Source: Labia minor (taxonomy: Eukaryota; Arthropoda; Insecta; Dermaptera; Spongiphoridae). Taken from it: DNA of 64,000 nt. Below are positions 1 to 11,830 of this stretch, one piece after another. Within the stretch, counting starts at the first letter, position 1; each line of letters begins with the position of its first letter. The stretch lies in NCBI GenBank assembly GCA_963082975.1, contig OY720344.1, positions 81,642,053 to 81,706,052 on the forward strand, written 5' to 3'. The notes under the pieces are model-generated. The model was given only the letters and a program-made list of their open reading frames with translations, was not told where the DNA came from and did not search any database. Made by a program: the position numbers and the translations under genes.

Positions 1-1574
1 TTGTTTAAAATAGTTTTGTTTTTTGTCTCTATCTCTTTTTCCCTTATTGGTATTCTTGTTTTTTGCACAAATTAATATTTTATTTTAATTTAATAATTAG
101 TAATTAGATCTTCCATAGAGATACAACCAATTAAAAATTATTATAAATTGTATTAAATTATAATTGGTTTTGTAATTTGATAATTTATAATATAATAAAA
201 GACATTGTAAATGTGTTGGAGTAAGGAAAATCATGACTTGTGTCTGTGTTGGGAGTTTGTTTATAGTGTTTGTTAAAGATTCATTCTTACCTAAACCATG
301 AAATAGTGAGGACGTATAATTTTTCCCTCCCCAATTTTTGTAAGCTTTTACGTTCCGGATGCTAATTCACCTTCCAAAGTTCAGTTATCATTCCCTTGTA
401 TATTAGAACGTATCCACAACAAAAATAATTATTAAAAAAATAAATAATTCTCTTAAAAATTGGAAGAAACTCCAGAAAGCCAGGAACCTTGTCCTTAAAG
501 CCCCCAAAGAAGGATGTATTGGTCTTTATAACGAATTGGAACTTAATTGGAACTAAATCTACCCTGAAGAAAGAACGGATACAACACACACGGATAAGAC
601 TATACAAATTTATTTTATTCTTTCCCTTACTTTATGTTATCCAAGTCTTAATTTCCTTAATATTAATGTTGTATAATTTAAATTACTTCCTGTCGATTAT
701 AAAAGATTTAAATCTAGTAAAAAATAAATTCTATTTGTAATTTTTTCTTTTAAATTGGAAACCAATAAATTTAATTTCTATTATTCTCTTTTGTATGTAT
801 TAATTGTGTTATTCTTACAGCTTTCTCTATCTCTCATTCCATGTTGGATCTTAGTTTTCTGATTGCTACCTTACAACATGGACCAAAATCTCTATTTTAA
901 TTGAATCTCCATCCCTCCCTCACTCCCCATTTCGCCTCTTCAATCACACAAACGAGGGTCAGAGCGCACCTAAGTCCGCGCATCGCCATTACACTCGTCC
1001 CCCCTCCACTCCCTACCTACCCTCTCCTATCTACCTTTTGTTTACATCCTGATCAGTTGTTTCCTTTCATCACATGTACAATCCTTTAATTAATAATTAA
1101 CATTTTAAATTCTTTTCAACTCATTAATAGATTGAATTTAAATTCAACCAAACAATTATTTTCTTTAAAAAATTTAATTTCTATATTTTTTCTTATTAAT
1201 TTAATTATTTTCCTTTTTTTATTTAATTATAAACACCCTCCCTCACCCCCACATCATCAATAAAACTATTACATGGATGTCCCAGCCGACATTTTTTTTC
1301 CATAAATTAAATTGCTTCTATTCTTTAAATAATTTATTTTTATAAATTATTTCTTTAACATCCTTTTATAATTAAATTTATTCACACCCCCATTACACCC
1401 CATATTCAATATATATATATAATATAATATAATATAATCATTATATGAAAATGGGACCGTAGAGATTACATAACAAAGAATTGAAATGGTCTCTATGTAT
1501 CTTAAACATTAATTAGAATCATAAAAGAGGTTAGTACTTTGTGATGTATGGTGTATGCTATATGTGGAACAATT
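1..1574. other. AT-rich region, no gene seen
   Basis: No convincing exon or RNA gene was found. The stretch is AT-rich, with a pyrimidine-rich tract at about 905-1090. The short open frames here have no recognisable motif. Confidence 0.6.
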
Positions 1575-1795
1575 GGTTCTAATAAGATGAGAAAAGATTG
1601 GCGAGAGGTTTATTTATCGTGAAATTAATTGGAAACTGACAGGGGATAGACCAGAAGAGGTGAACTGTCAATATAAGAATGAATGTGAGAGATTGGGGAA
1701 AGATAGCTAAGATATATATATGCAGGGGGAATGTGGTTGATGCGTTAAAGTGCTTTTCAGTTCAATAGTGCCACACATAACATGTTAGGTTTATA
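1575..1795 (+). mobile_element. Degenerate LINE 3' end (relic)
   Basis: This is a decayed copy of the non-LTR retrotransposon 3' end that is clearer at 17,555-17,985 and 36,420-36,850. It keeps the MRKDWRE-like stretch in the place of MGKERLAK, and then the ATGTGGTTG...GCCAC block close to the element's end. No open frame remains. The assignment rests on similarity to the other copies in this window only. Confidence 0.38.
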
Positions 1796-2060
1796 AACAT
1801 ATATTCTAGTATTTTCCTATAATGTACTTGGTTCAAGTATAACTTACTGATTAATTGATGACACTATGGAGAAATGAAAGATATATATAATTTATAATTT
1901 AAAGACCTAGAATTTTTATAAATAGCTGACAATATAAAGGAAAGATGATGTAAAGGAACTGGGAGAGAATATGACTTAGATGGTAGCTCAGGATAGAGAC
2001 GGTGGTAATTGGTTCAGACAAAATATTTCGAAATCATACTTCACTCTTCGGTTTTTTCGA

Positions 2061-2396
2061 TTCTAGAGATAACAAGTTTAGACTTGTCCTTGAAGACTTA
2101 TCACTTATCACACACAATTATTGCTTAGAATAAAGTTCGGGGCTTCTTGTGGTCTGTCCTAAAGTCGACGCAGGAAACAAATGGTTTAATTTTAATTAAT
2201 TAAAAGTCCTTATAGCGAACGCGGCGGGGAGATGTTCTAGAACCCCGCTAGATTGTGACGTGACGTCATACAACGTGCTTTCTGCATCAGCTCTATGACG
2301 GACCTCAAGCGGTCCCGAACTTTAATCTAAGCAGTAGTTGTAGGTGATAAGCTGATAAGTCGTTTAAGGACAAGTCTGAACTTGTTATCTCTAGAA
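2061..2396. mobile_element. MITE with long (about 85 bp) terminal inverted repeats
   Basis: The left arm starts TTCTAGAGATAACAAGTTTA and the right arm ends with its near-perfect complement. The arms match over roughly 85 bp each, up to the CCCGAACTTT / AAAGTTCGGG block. The roughly 165-bp centre contains GACGTGACGTCA and CCCGCTAGATTG. No coding capacity is seen. I could not identify a target-site duplication, so the superfamily is open. Confidence 0.75.
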
Positions 2397-3734
2397 AAAT
2401 TAAAAGTGAAATTTATTTTCTCATTTAAAAAAAAATAAAGTAATTTAAATTGTCCACTAATGTGGGTTTTTAACTTTTCACAGTTAGTGACTTTAACAGA
2501 CCTTAACAGATGGAGCATTTCTATGCAAATTTCCTAAATTAAATTTTTAATCTATTAATTTTTTTAATAATGAATGAATTTTTCTTTCCAAAGGCACTAG
2601 TAAACCTAATTAAAAAAGTAAATTGGAAAAATGTATTTTTTTAATCTGTAATTAATTTATAATAATAATACTATATACTAATTTATTTTATAACTTACAA
2701 GATTTATTATAAAATAAGAAAGAGAGTAAACTTATTTTTTTGAACATGAAAAAAGTTAATAAAAGAACATTCTTTTTTGTTTTTGATTAGAAAAAACTTG
2801 TTTAATAAGTTGCGGTAATATTTGTATCCGCTCCGTGAGTCATAACAATGGCTAATATCAGCTGAGGTGTTTGTCCCTAGGTCTTAAAAATAATTTAACA
2901 ACAAAACAACAATAATAACTTCCTTCCATCTGTTAAATATGATATGAAGTCACTCTTATCCGTCTCCCTGAAAGTTTTTTTCTAATGATTTCATTGAAAT
3001 TCTATACTCTACAAGTTTTTTATTTTAATAGGTTAAATTAAATTTATTTTATTAAACCAAACTTGATTTTCAAAGATGATTCTATATAATTCTTTTCAAA
3101 TTCAAAGGTGTTTAAAGATTTTTACTTAATTTTCTACACTATATTAAGAATCTTTAATTGTTTTATCTTTAAGTAGGGTATATATATATTTATATCTCGA
3201 AACAACCTTAACGTATATGAAAAAAACTATATATATAAATCCCTTTCTCGAACAATTAAATATATCATTTTTAAATCTTAAAAGCTTTAAAATTAACAAG
3301 TTTTCTAAATGCACAGAAACTTTGAATGTGAAATCAATTATGAATAAACAATTATGTTCAAAATTACTTTGGTTTAATTAAATAAATTGAATGTTAGGTG
3401 AATTAGATAGATATATATATATATATCATTATATCATTCAACTAATTTTGCACCAAATATGCTAGGATTTATTATCAAATTTATATAAAAAATAAAAAAA
3501 TTAAATTAACGTCTCTTGTTTGATAAAGGCACAAATGCATGTATTATTATATGAGCCACTTCTATATTAAGTTATTAAGTCAGGTTTCATCGAATTTAAG
3601 TTTAATTTATTTATAAATAAATAATATATTCATATTTTAAACTTGAAATATATCAATTAGGCAAATATATTATAATTAATAAATATATTATCAAATATAT
3701 TAATTATTTATATCCGTTTTCAGCACGGAAACAT
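2397..3734. other. AT-rich region, no gene seen
   Basis: Only AT-rich sequence and AT microsatellites (for example near 3410-3430) are visible. No exon, RNA gene or element end was recognised. Confidence 0.55.
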
Positions 3735-4165
3735 GTATTATAGTTTACATATCTGCAAGAATCATGCATTTTGTTAACAGAAAACGTAATTTTAGCATGA
3801 TGTCTGTCTGTCCATTGTGTGTCGGTATAGACATGTACAGCTGAACTGCTCAACGGATTTTGATAAAATTTGATATATTTACTTAAAGCATCAGTAGCAT
3901 GAATTCATCAACTTTTGGTGTATATTTGAAACCGGAAGTGGTAATTTCCAAAGTATTGTTGGATATTTTAACTTAAAATATAGTAGTAATTAATAATTGA
4001 GTAATTTAACTAAAAATAAAAACTAAGATAATATAATTTAGTTATTTTAATTCAAGTTTTAAAAATATTTTTTCTTGATACTCTATATAAGTATATATAT
4101 AATGTCGTTTGGAAATTAATTTATTTCAAATCATAGGTCGGTTCTATGCCTGGCCATTTTGTTTA
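3735..4165. repeat. Dispersed repeat, family also at 34.44 and 44.77 kb
   Basis: This stretch shares ordered blocks with 34,440-35,045 and its duplicate. They are the ACATATCT...GAATCATGCATTTT block, GCATGATGTCTGTCYGTCC, the ACGGATTTTGATAAAATTTG block with CCGGAAGTGG after it, and the TTTATTTCAAA..GTCGGTTC..CCTGGCCA block. The sentence-like order suggests a non-autonomous element, perhaps Helitron-related. Its ends could not be fixed. Confidence 0.55.
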
Positions 4166-5067
4166 AAACACATTAATTTAATATCAATATTAATTAATCA
4201 ATGTATTATTATTTTATCGAGATATATTTGTACGATATGTAAAGATTTTATAATAATATAAAATAGGATTAAGATATATATTACTCAAAATTCCATTCTC
4301 TAAAATTTTTAACAATAAAAAATAACTGTAAACTGTATAAAAATTGAATAGTAAACATTTAAGCAAAATTTAATACATTTCTTAAAATGTCTGAATGAAA
4401 AAAAACATGAGTAGGTGTGAAAAAACCGATTTGATTTAATAACTTGAGCTCCTTGGATAAGATTAAGTTTATGAAAACGATCGAAAAATTGAAGACAGAG
4501 TTGAAAAATCAAACAAATGACAAAGCCTTCTTCCACTCAAAAAGTCACAGTCTGATTGACCTACCCTCCTTTGTATCTTTCTTTTTATTACATTTAGTCA
4601 TAGAGAAGGGTCACGTCATGAACACAACACTAAATTCATCCTAGCAACATGGAAATTGAACCAGAAGAAAGGAAGTGTCAAAAGATGAAAAAAGAGAGGC
4701 AACTTTTCTAAACAACAAATTGTCATGATTCATTTTATAAAACATAAATGACGCGATTTTGATCTTTTATTACATGGATTTTAAAAACAACAGCTGCTTC
4801 ATCATTAAACGCGGAATCAAATAAATGAGGGGAGGAGGTGATTGCGTGTCTGAAAGAGTGAAACAGGAGGGGGAAAGAGGGAGGGAAGTGTCGGGAATAA
4901 TGAAAGGAAATTAAGAGAATAGAATTAAAAGAGAAATAGAAGAATGAATGTTATGGGGTAAATTGAACCTTATGACATATTTGAATTTTTTTAAAAATAT
5001 CATTATACAATAATAAAATATAATACAATATACTACATTATATATAATTATATATGATAATATAATT
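4166..5067. other. AT-rich region, no gene seen
   Basis: No gene was recognised. A purine-rich tract lies at about 4825-4935. Confidence 0.55.
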
Positions 5068-5765
5068 CAGGGGTGAGTAACCTTTTTTTTACAAAGAATT
5101 CAACATTTCTTGGGGATTAAACAGACAAAAAACCCTTAATAAATTATTTAAACTTAAATATTTAATGAATCATAGAAATCATGTTTCAAGGTCCAAAAAA
5201 ATAGTTTCATTGTTAAAGCGATTATTACAATAAACTAATCGAGTGGAGTGAAATTTTAGTTAAAATAGGATTCCTTTGGAGAGTTTGAGACTTATCGCTT
5301 CACTTCTATAAGAAAGCATATTAAACAAGAATGAACTGAAATGTTGAATCGTGACACATTTCATTTCAATTTTTATTATAATTTTCACTAACTATCCTAT
5401 TAAACAAAGTCTTCTATATTATTTCTATTTCATTGATAAGATAAATGAAAATTTTAAAAAAATCAATGAATATCATATTATTTCTATAAAATAAATCTAG
5501 GCAAAATATAAATAATAATTGACTTTTATAATGTATAAAAGTTTTAGTAATGTTCTAAAATTATAATTAAATACAAGAAATTAAAATGATTTTAAAATAA
5601 GAGTGAGCAACCTTTTTTATCAAAGGACTAAATCCTAGTTTGGCAATTCTTGCCTGGCAGACAAAAAAAAACAACTTAATAAATTATATAAATCCTTAAA
5701 TATTTAATGAACAATTCACACCAACATTTAAAAAATTGTATCATTGTTACAACAAGCGATTAGGG
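5068..5765. repeat. Direct repeat of a hAT-type terminus
   Basis: About 165 bp beginning CAGGGGTGAGTAACCTTTTT at 5068 recurs in direct orientation from about 5600 as GAGTGAGCAACCTTTTTT, followed by shared AGACAAAAAA, CTTAATAAATTAT and AAGCGATTA blocks. CAGGGGTGAGCAACC resembles hAT terminal repeats. No matching opposite end was found, so these look like two one-ended remnants. Confidence 0.5.
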
Positions 5766-6350
5766 GAAAAATTTGGGAAACTTTTTCTTTTGAATAATGG
5801 TATTCAATTTTTATTTTTTACTATTTGTGTTGATAAATACTCTCTGCACATATCTCTAATTAATATATATAATATAAATAAATAAATATAAATAACCAAT
5901 ATTAACATATTAATTTTATTCAAATGTTTGAAAAAATTTACAGAAAATGTTGTGTTTTTCTGTTCGAATATGATAACTAATTTAAGTTTTCCCAAAATTC
6001 AAAAGGTCTTCTGAAAAACATGTATTAGGAATATATATATATATTCCAAACAAAATTGTTTTAATGACAATTATTAACTTAAAATCTAATATTTAAAACG
6101 ATGCAGATTTTTCTGTTTAAAAAATCTACTAAAAAAGACATGAAAACATGAAAATTGCATAGAAATATAGAATCTTTATTTTCCCAGTCTTTGTGAGATT
6201 ATCGAAAGCATTAAGATATCTTGTATTAGGCATGTTGTACTCTATACCATATACTTTTTATTGTAAAATAAAATTATCACAGGAAGTGGGGACCATTTTA
6301 TGCTTTCACATTGATGCTACCACTAAGAAAAGGGCTAAACTCTTGACTAG
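5766..6350. other. AT-rich region, no gene seen
   Basis: No coding or element signal was recognised between the hAT-like remnants and the MITE at 6351. Confidence 0.5.
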
Positions 6351-6624
6351 CAGTCGGGGAACTTTTTTTATCATTACCCCAAAATATTTTTGTGTAAGTT
6401 GATATTACCCCATGGTGAAGAGAAAAAACGAAATCGCCTCTTTTAAGCATCTTTCCTATTATAGCCCCCATGATCATTTTGAAAAGAAAACAATAACTAA
6501 AAATTTAATTTGTAAAAATACTAATAGGCTTATAAAAAAGCAAATTCAAATAATATACTTTTTACTCACAAAAGTTTCATTTTTGTCCCATTTGGAGTAA
6601 TTTACCCCGGTTCCCCGACCGCTG
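6351..6624 (-). mobile_element. hAT-type MITE, family CAGCGGTCGGGGAAC (copy A)
   Basis: The ends are CAGTCGGGGAAC on the left and the complement of CAGCGGTCGGGGAACC on the right. The interior aligns end to end, in opposite orientation, with 61,070-61,377 in a cadherin intron. The flanking 8-mers TTGACTAG and CTCTAGAC do not match, so this copy has a decayed or rearranged target site. Confidence 0.72.
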
Positions 6625-7070
6625 CTCTAGACATATACAAATAAGTATTTTCATTTTTTCATTCTTAGGTTTGTATATTATATATAATAAATGTCTGGTA
6701 TGTTGTTCAAAGAGGATTTATTATGGAAACAATACAACTTACAAAGCACTAAAGAAATTCAACTTAAAAGCAATTTATTTTTGTAAAAGTGTGAATGGTT
6801 AAATATCAAATGCCAAGGGATTGGAAGAAGAAAAAAAGAAAAAGTACTATTATAAATATCAATTGAAATAAGGGATTTCATGTTATTTTAAATTTTAAAT
6901 TTTTTGTATTTACTTATATGTATAATATAATAATACAAAAAAAATGTATATTAGAATTTACATGATATTTATGCACTTATAAACTGTATAATTATAATAT
7001 CAAGTAATTTTTATTACAGAGATAACATAAACTTTTAATTTAGATGAATTCATAATAGGAAATGCTTAAG
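6625..7070. other. AT-rich region, no gene seen
   Basis: Nothing recognisable lies between the MITE and the target-site duplication of the hAT element. Confidence 0.5.
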
Positions 7071-8424
7071 ATCTAGAACATAGGTTCTTAAACTTATGTA
7101 CTCCATGGACCCCCACTTGAAAAAATTTTTTTTGACGGACCCCCATCACAACTTTAGGTACTTTTCGTCATTTTATTAATTAATTTCTGGCTTACGATCT
7201 CATAAGGACAAGGATATATGATGAATATTTCTAACAGTGATTGGTGAATAACGATTTTTTTGCATATTGTAGAACACATTTTATTAGAAATTATAATATT
7301 GAAGAAAGAAAATACAAACATTGTCATAGCAACAAATCTCACAAATTATAATGGGTACTTACATTAAATTCATATAAATATTTTATAATTTTTTTCAGAA
7401 AATATTAAATAAGAAATATTTTAAAAAATAACTGCATCTATCTCATTAAATATAACTTACATATTTAATGAGATGTATGCAGTTGTTTTCTTGAAACAAG
7501 AATCTCAATATCTGGCTTAATATTGGAAACTTTTAATCTAAGATCCGGCTCTACATTTAATTTGTTTCTATATTTAGACTTAATATAAAATAGTACCGAA
7601 AAAGCTTGTTCGCATAAATATGTTGTGCAGAATGGAATCAAGTGTTGAAGTGCTTTATTTGCAAGCGCAGGATAATCTGACCTGAGAAGTAACCAAAAGT
7701 TGCTCAATTCAGTTTTGTTAAATTTTAGTTTATAAGTTGTATCACATGATAATTCCACGAGAATATCTTGTTCAGGTGCAGATAAATGTTTAGCATTTGT
7801 AATTTCCATATTAAATGGATCTCTGATCCAGTTATTGCAAGGATCAGGAGTAGAAAAATACTTCCTGAAGTTGCTTTTCAAAGTAATTAAATGTTCAACA
7901 AATAATTGACGCGTTTGATTAAGCAATTTTTCACTGGAGCTTTCTATGAAATCATTGAGAGTTGGAAAAGACTCATATACACCGTTCTGGATGCGTTTCG
8001 ACCACAAGTCGATTTTTTTAATCATTGCTTCTATTTTATCTTCAACTTTAAATATATTTACAACAGTACCTTGCAGGCTCAAATTAAGTTCGTTCAATTT
8101 TGTAAAAATATCAGTCAAGTAAGCCACCTTAGCTAACCAGATAAAATCATTGAAACATTCGGTCAGTTCAAAATGCGCATCTATTAAAAACAATCGTATT
8201 TCATCTCGAAGCTCAAAAAGGCGAATGAGTACTTTCCCGCGGGACAACCAACGTACATCTGTATGTAATAATAAATGTGTATGTTGACTACCCATTTCCT
8301 CACACAAAATTTTAAAAACTCTGGAATTAAGTGGACGAGCCTTAATGAAATTGACAATTTTAACTACTTCGTCTAATGTTCTTTTCAAATCTGGTGACAT
8401 ATTTTTGGCTGCTAATGATTCTCT

Positions 8425-9261
8425 TAGGCGGCAGCATGGCTCAGTGGGTAGAGTACGAGATTTCTACACAGGAAGCCTGAGTTCGAATCCCAGCATAGAA
8501 CTCAAGATTATTTATTTAATAAAAATAAAAATCTAATTCAATTTAACATCAGCTGCTGCGGGTAGCGGGTAGATACCTTCTCACGATCCCGGTGAGAGAC
8601 AGATCTACCTCAGTGAGTGGCGCCCACTGCCCTACGCGAGCACATGCATTTTCTCTCATTCCTCGACCAAGGGAGTGCATGCCCTACCCAAATCATCCAT
8701 CCAGACCCAATCCCCTTTATTTCCTCTTCCTTCTTTCCAATCCACGCGTCAGGCTGTAGCGACAGGCCGGCTGGATCATCTTCGTGTCGCATCAACAATT
8801 AATGGAGAAATGTTATACGGTTAACGGCTAGGGCGTCCCCTGCAAGCGACGCGCATTGTCAGCACCCGGGCGATGCGAGAAATGGGTTAGGGTTACCCAC
8901 CTATGGACGAGGTGGGCTAAAGAAGATAGTCCAACATACACATCCACATCTACATCCACATCGACATCATCACCGACACAAACATCGTCACATCGGTCAG
9001 CATCAGCATCATTGCCATCAACCTCACTCAAATCGTCCACAGCTACATCAAAATCGTCAACACCATCATCATCGTCATCGAAGGTTGAGTACCAAAAGAC
9101 CGCGTGGGAGGCCTAAAAAACCAGCTGGTCCTGCCGTATAACGAGAGATCTAATGGCACCTGGTCTCTCTACAGACGACGCCAACAACAGATTTAGTTGG
9201 CGCCTATTAACGAGAAAAGCCGACCCCACACCCCGTGGGAAATAAGGCTAAGAAGAAGAAG
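8425..9261 (+). mobile_element. Long SINE-like composite retroelement with tRNA head and (AAG)n tail
   Basis: An 837-bp insertion is bounded by the 11-bp target-site duplication AATGATTCTCT (8414-8424 and 9262-9272). It starts with a tRNA-like head and ends in GGCTAAGAAGAAGAAGAA, a short-repeat tail as made by LINE machinery. The middle holds a CATC/CACAT-rich minisatellite (about 8935-9080). One frame stays open through it and ends at 9139-9141 after an AT-hook-like KRPRGRPKK (9094-9120). It is much longer than a usual SINE, so it may be a tRNA head fused to part of a LINE. It lies opposite in strand to the transposase it interrupts. Confidence 0.85.
8427..8500 (+). promoter_or_regulatory. 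tRNA-derived pol III promoter (A and B boxes) of the SINE-like insertion
   Basis: TGGCTCAGTGGG matches the A box and GTTCGAATCCC the B box of tRNA genes, at tRNA-like spacing. The acceptor stem does not pair well, so this is a tRNA-derived head and not a working tRNA gene. Confidence 0.75.
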
Positions 9262-10199
9262 AATGATTCTCTGTGAATACAGCAATGATTCCAAACAACC
9301 TGAGGCGCAACATTTTTAATAAGAGCAATCAATCCAGTTCTTGTACCTGACATTGCACGAGCACCATCAGTGCAAATTCCAACACATTTTGGCCACTCTA
9401 TTTCATTTTCGGTTATAAAATTATTCAAACTGTTAAATATGTCATTAGCTGTCGTTCGTGAAGGAAGTGAATCACAAAACAATACATCTTCTTGTATTTG
9501 ATTTTCAAACTCATATCTAATGAAAGCTAACAAATTGGCATTATTAGTGACATCAGTACTTTCATCCAATTGTAATGAGTAATAGTGACTTTTGCGCACT
9601 CTCGATATTAATTCTTCTTTTATATTACATGACATGTCTTCAATCCTATTCTTAACCGTATCATTTGATAATGAAATCAAATTTATATCGTTTGCTGCTT
9701 TAGTTCCTAACATTATATTTGTAATTACTTTTGTAGCAGGAAGAATTAATTGCTCTGCTATATTATGCGGCTTTCCTGCTTTAGCAATAAGTAGAGCTAC
9801 TTCATATGATGCCATTACTGCTTTCTTACTCATACCACCAGATCCCGTCTTTACCATCAATTTCTGACTTGAATTAAGTTCTTCTTTTTTCATTTTAAAA
9901 AATTCGATAGACTTACTAACATGCTCGCTGTGCTTTGTTTGTAAATGACGTCTGAGATTAGCAGGTTTCATACTTTCATTGGATAAACTTTCCTGACATA
10001 GAACGCAGACTGGTCTTTCCACATCATTGTTGCAAATATAAGTAAATCCAAATGATAAATAATCATCCGAATATTTTCTAGTTTTGCGTTTCTTGGTAGA
10101 GTTTGCTGTTGATGCCTCATCATCTGATTCTTTCCGTTTCTGTGTTGAACCAGTTTGTAGCCAACGATCCATTTTATGGAGTAATTTATTAACATTGAA

Positions 10200-10800
10200 C
10201 TACAATAATATAAATATAATATAAATATAATATAAATATAACGAATTATTATTTACTAGCTATGTTTTAATATGATTTTAAATGAATGTTTTAATATCAT
10301 TTTAAATGAATGTTTTAAATCATTTTAATAAATGTTTTAAATAATTTTAAATAAATGATTTAATATCATTTTAAATGAATATTAATTTATATAATAAATA
10401 TATTTCGTAATTTGATTCTAAAATATTATTAATTTCGTAATTTGATTCTAAAATATTATTAATTTCGTAATTTGATTCTAAAATATTATAAAAATAAATA
10501 TTTTTTATTCATAAAACTAACTTATACTTACTCTCAAAAACAGCCTTTCTGGGAAATTGCAAAATGTGTTTAGTGTTTTTATAAAATAATGATCATGCAA
10601 ATTACACTAAAAATTAAAAAAAATTATTAGCTATAATAAACTATTATTAGGTATAATTTAATTATAATTAATTAAATTAATAAAAATAATTTAAAGATAC
10701 AACTCGTTGAGAAATGAACTTATAATTAACATTAATAAAAATAATTTAAAGATACAACTCGTTGAGAAATGAACTTATAATTAACATTTGCTTTAAAACT
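10200..10800. repeat. AT-rich tandem repeats upstream of the hAT transposase
   Basis: There are four short arrays: a TATAAATATAA array at about 10,205-10,240; several copies of a TGTTTTAATATCATTTTAAA-type unit at about 10,262-10,380; three copies of a roughly 31-bp TTTCGTAATTTGATTCTAAA unit at about 10,402-10,490; and two copies of a roughly 57-bp unit containing GATACAACTCGTTGAGAAAT at about 10,680-10,790. They lie between the transposase start and the 5' end of the element. Confidence 0.8.
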
Positions 10801-11261
10801 GTTTAAAATCCCAGAGTGGACGCTGACAATTTGGGTTTTTCCGGGTAAGACTGTCCCCTCCCCTGGTTTTCCCCAATAACAAAGTGAAAGAAAATTCCCT
10901 TATATGCCTCCCCTTCCGAGCCCCTAAGAGGGGTTATTTTAAAGGAACAATCGAAAAATGATTTTAAATGAATGAATGGATGAAAATTCAAATTTTATAT
11001 ATAGTTTTTTATATATGTTTATTTATTCACAAAAAATTAATTGACATAATTATCAATTTAATAAAATAAAATAGTATTATTAATAGTATTAAATTATAGC
11101 CGTAATTCTCTAGGAGGATATAGTTAAACAATGAACTTTAAATATTTATATATGTATATATTTTTACGATGATTTTTTTCCGAGGACCGCGGACCCCCAG
11201 TAAAGGCTTCGCGGACCCCCAGGGGTCCGCGGACCACAGTTTAAGAACCACTGATCTAGAA

Positions 11262-11799
11262 GTTTCGTATTTACTGATCCATAAAATTATATTATTAAAC
11301 AGTAGTAGTTGTTCAAGCATATGCATTTCGGAACCATAAAACGTAAAGAACATCAAAATTTTAATTTATTTGCACTGGTTCAAAAGAAAAAAAATATATA
11401 CTTATTTTCTTTGGTCAATGGATGATTGTTCACAAAACAATACAATTCAGATTATATTTCAAATTATTTTTTAATGAATATAGAAGAATATTGAAATATA
11501 TTAATATTAATGATAAACAAACCTAGTTTCAAATCCTTAGCTGGTATCTAATTTATTTAATTATTTTTAGAGTGTAATTTATTTATTCATCCCCTCTTTT
11601 TCATATCAGATTGAATTTCCAGCGATTACGCTCCTCTAAAAATAATTGCATTTCTAATGAGGATAAGTTATTTTTAATATGAGTGAATGGAATTTTTAAA
11701 TAAGTTTCTTAAAATTTCACCATTATATCCACTTTTTCATTCTTTACTATTACTGGTTATATAATAATAATATTAATTATTATTATTATATATATTATT

Positions 11800-11830
<31 letters not shown>

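Larger units (their letters stand above)
7465..10172 (-). pseudogene. hAT transposase (SCAND3/ZBED5-like), split by a SINE-like insertion
   Basis: The frame starts MDRWLQTGSTQ at 10,172. It shows a BED-type zinc finger (C56, C59, H76, H81), two acidic catalytic-type positions (D203 in SLQLDESTD and D269 in CTDGARAMSG), an NHCCIHRE motif near 295-302, an RW motif near 359 and a C-terminal hAT dimerisation region at about 555-590 (FCTTYLCEQAFS). The insertion at 8425-9261 separates residues 1-303 from the rest. Leaving out the insertion and one 11-bp target copy, the frame runs through as HRESLAAKNMSPD and totals 619 residues, the usual length for the family. No other break was seen, so the SINE-like insertion alone appears to have silenced it. 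The product would bind and move hAT ends in the nucleus. Confidence 0.93.
7079..11253 (-). mobile_element. hAT DNA transposon, nearly complete
   Basis: The 8-bp target-site duplication ATCTAGAA flanks the element exactly (7071-7078 and 11254-11261). The terminal inverted repeats are CATAGGTTCTTAAAC and, on the other strand, CAGTGGTTCTTAAAC (13 of 15 identical). Both subterminal regions carry repeated GGACCCCC motifs. Inside are a BED-finger transposase on the minus strand (7465-10,172), a SINE-like insertion (8425-9261) and AT-rich tandem repeats upstream of the transposase. Without the insertion and its duplicated site the element would be about 3.3 kb. The TIR type and protein place it with the Charlie/SCAND3-ZBED5-like hATs. 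Confidence 0.95.

Noticed and set aside
489-740. 83-codon frame with a hydrophobic stretch, considered as the missing egr membrane exon
   Set aside because: No good splice donor at the right phase and no Eiger-like flanking residues; AT-rich sequence gives Leu/Ile/Phe-rich frames by chance.
8856-9116. Thr/Ser-rich frame (TSTSTS) as a separate gene
   Set aside because: It is one reading of the CATC minisatellite inside the SINE-like insertion; other frames give equally simple repeats.
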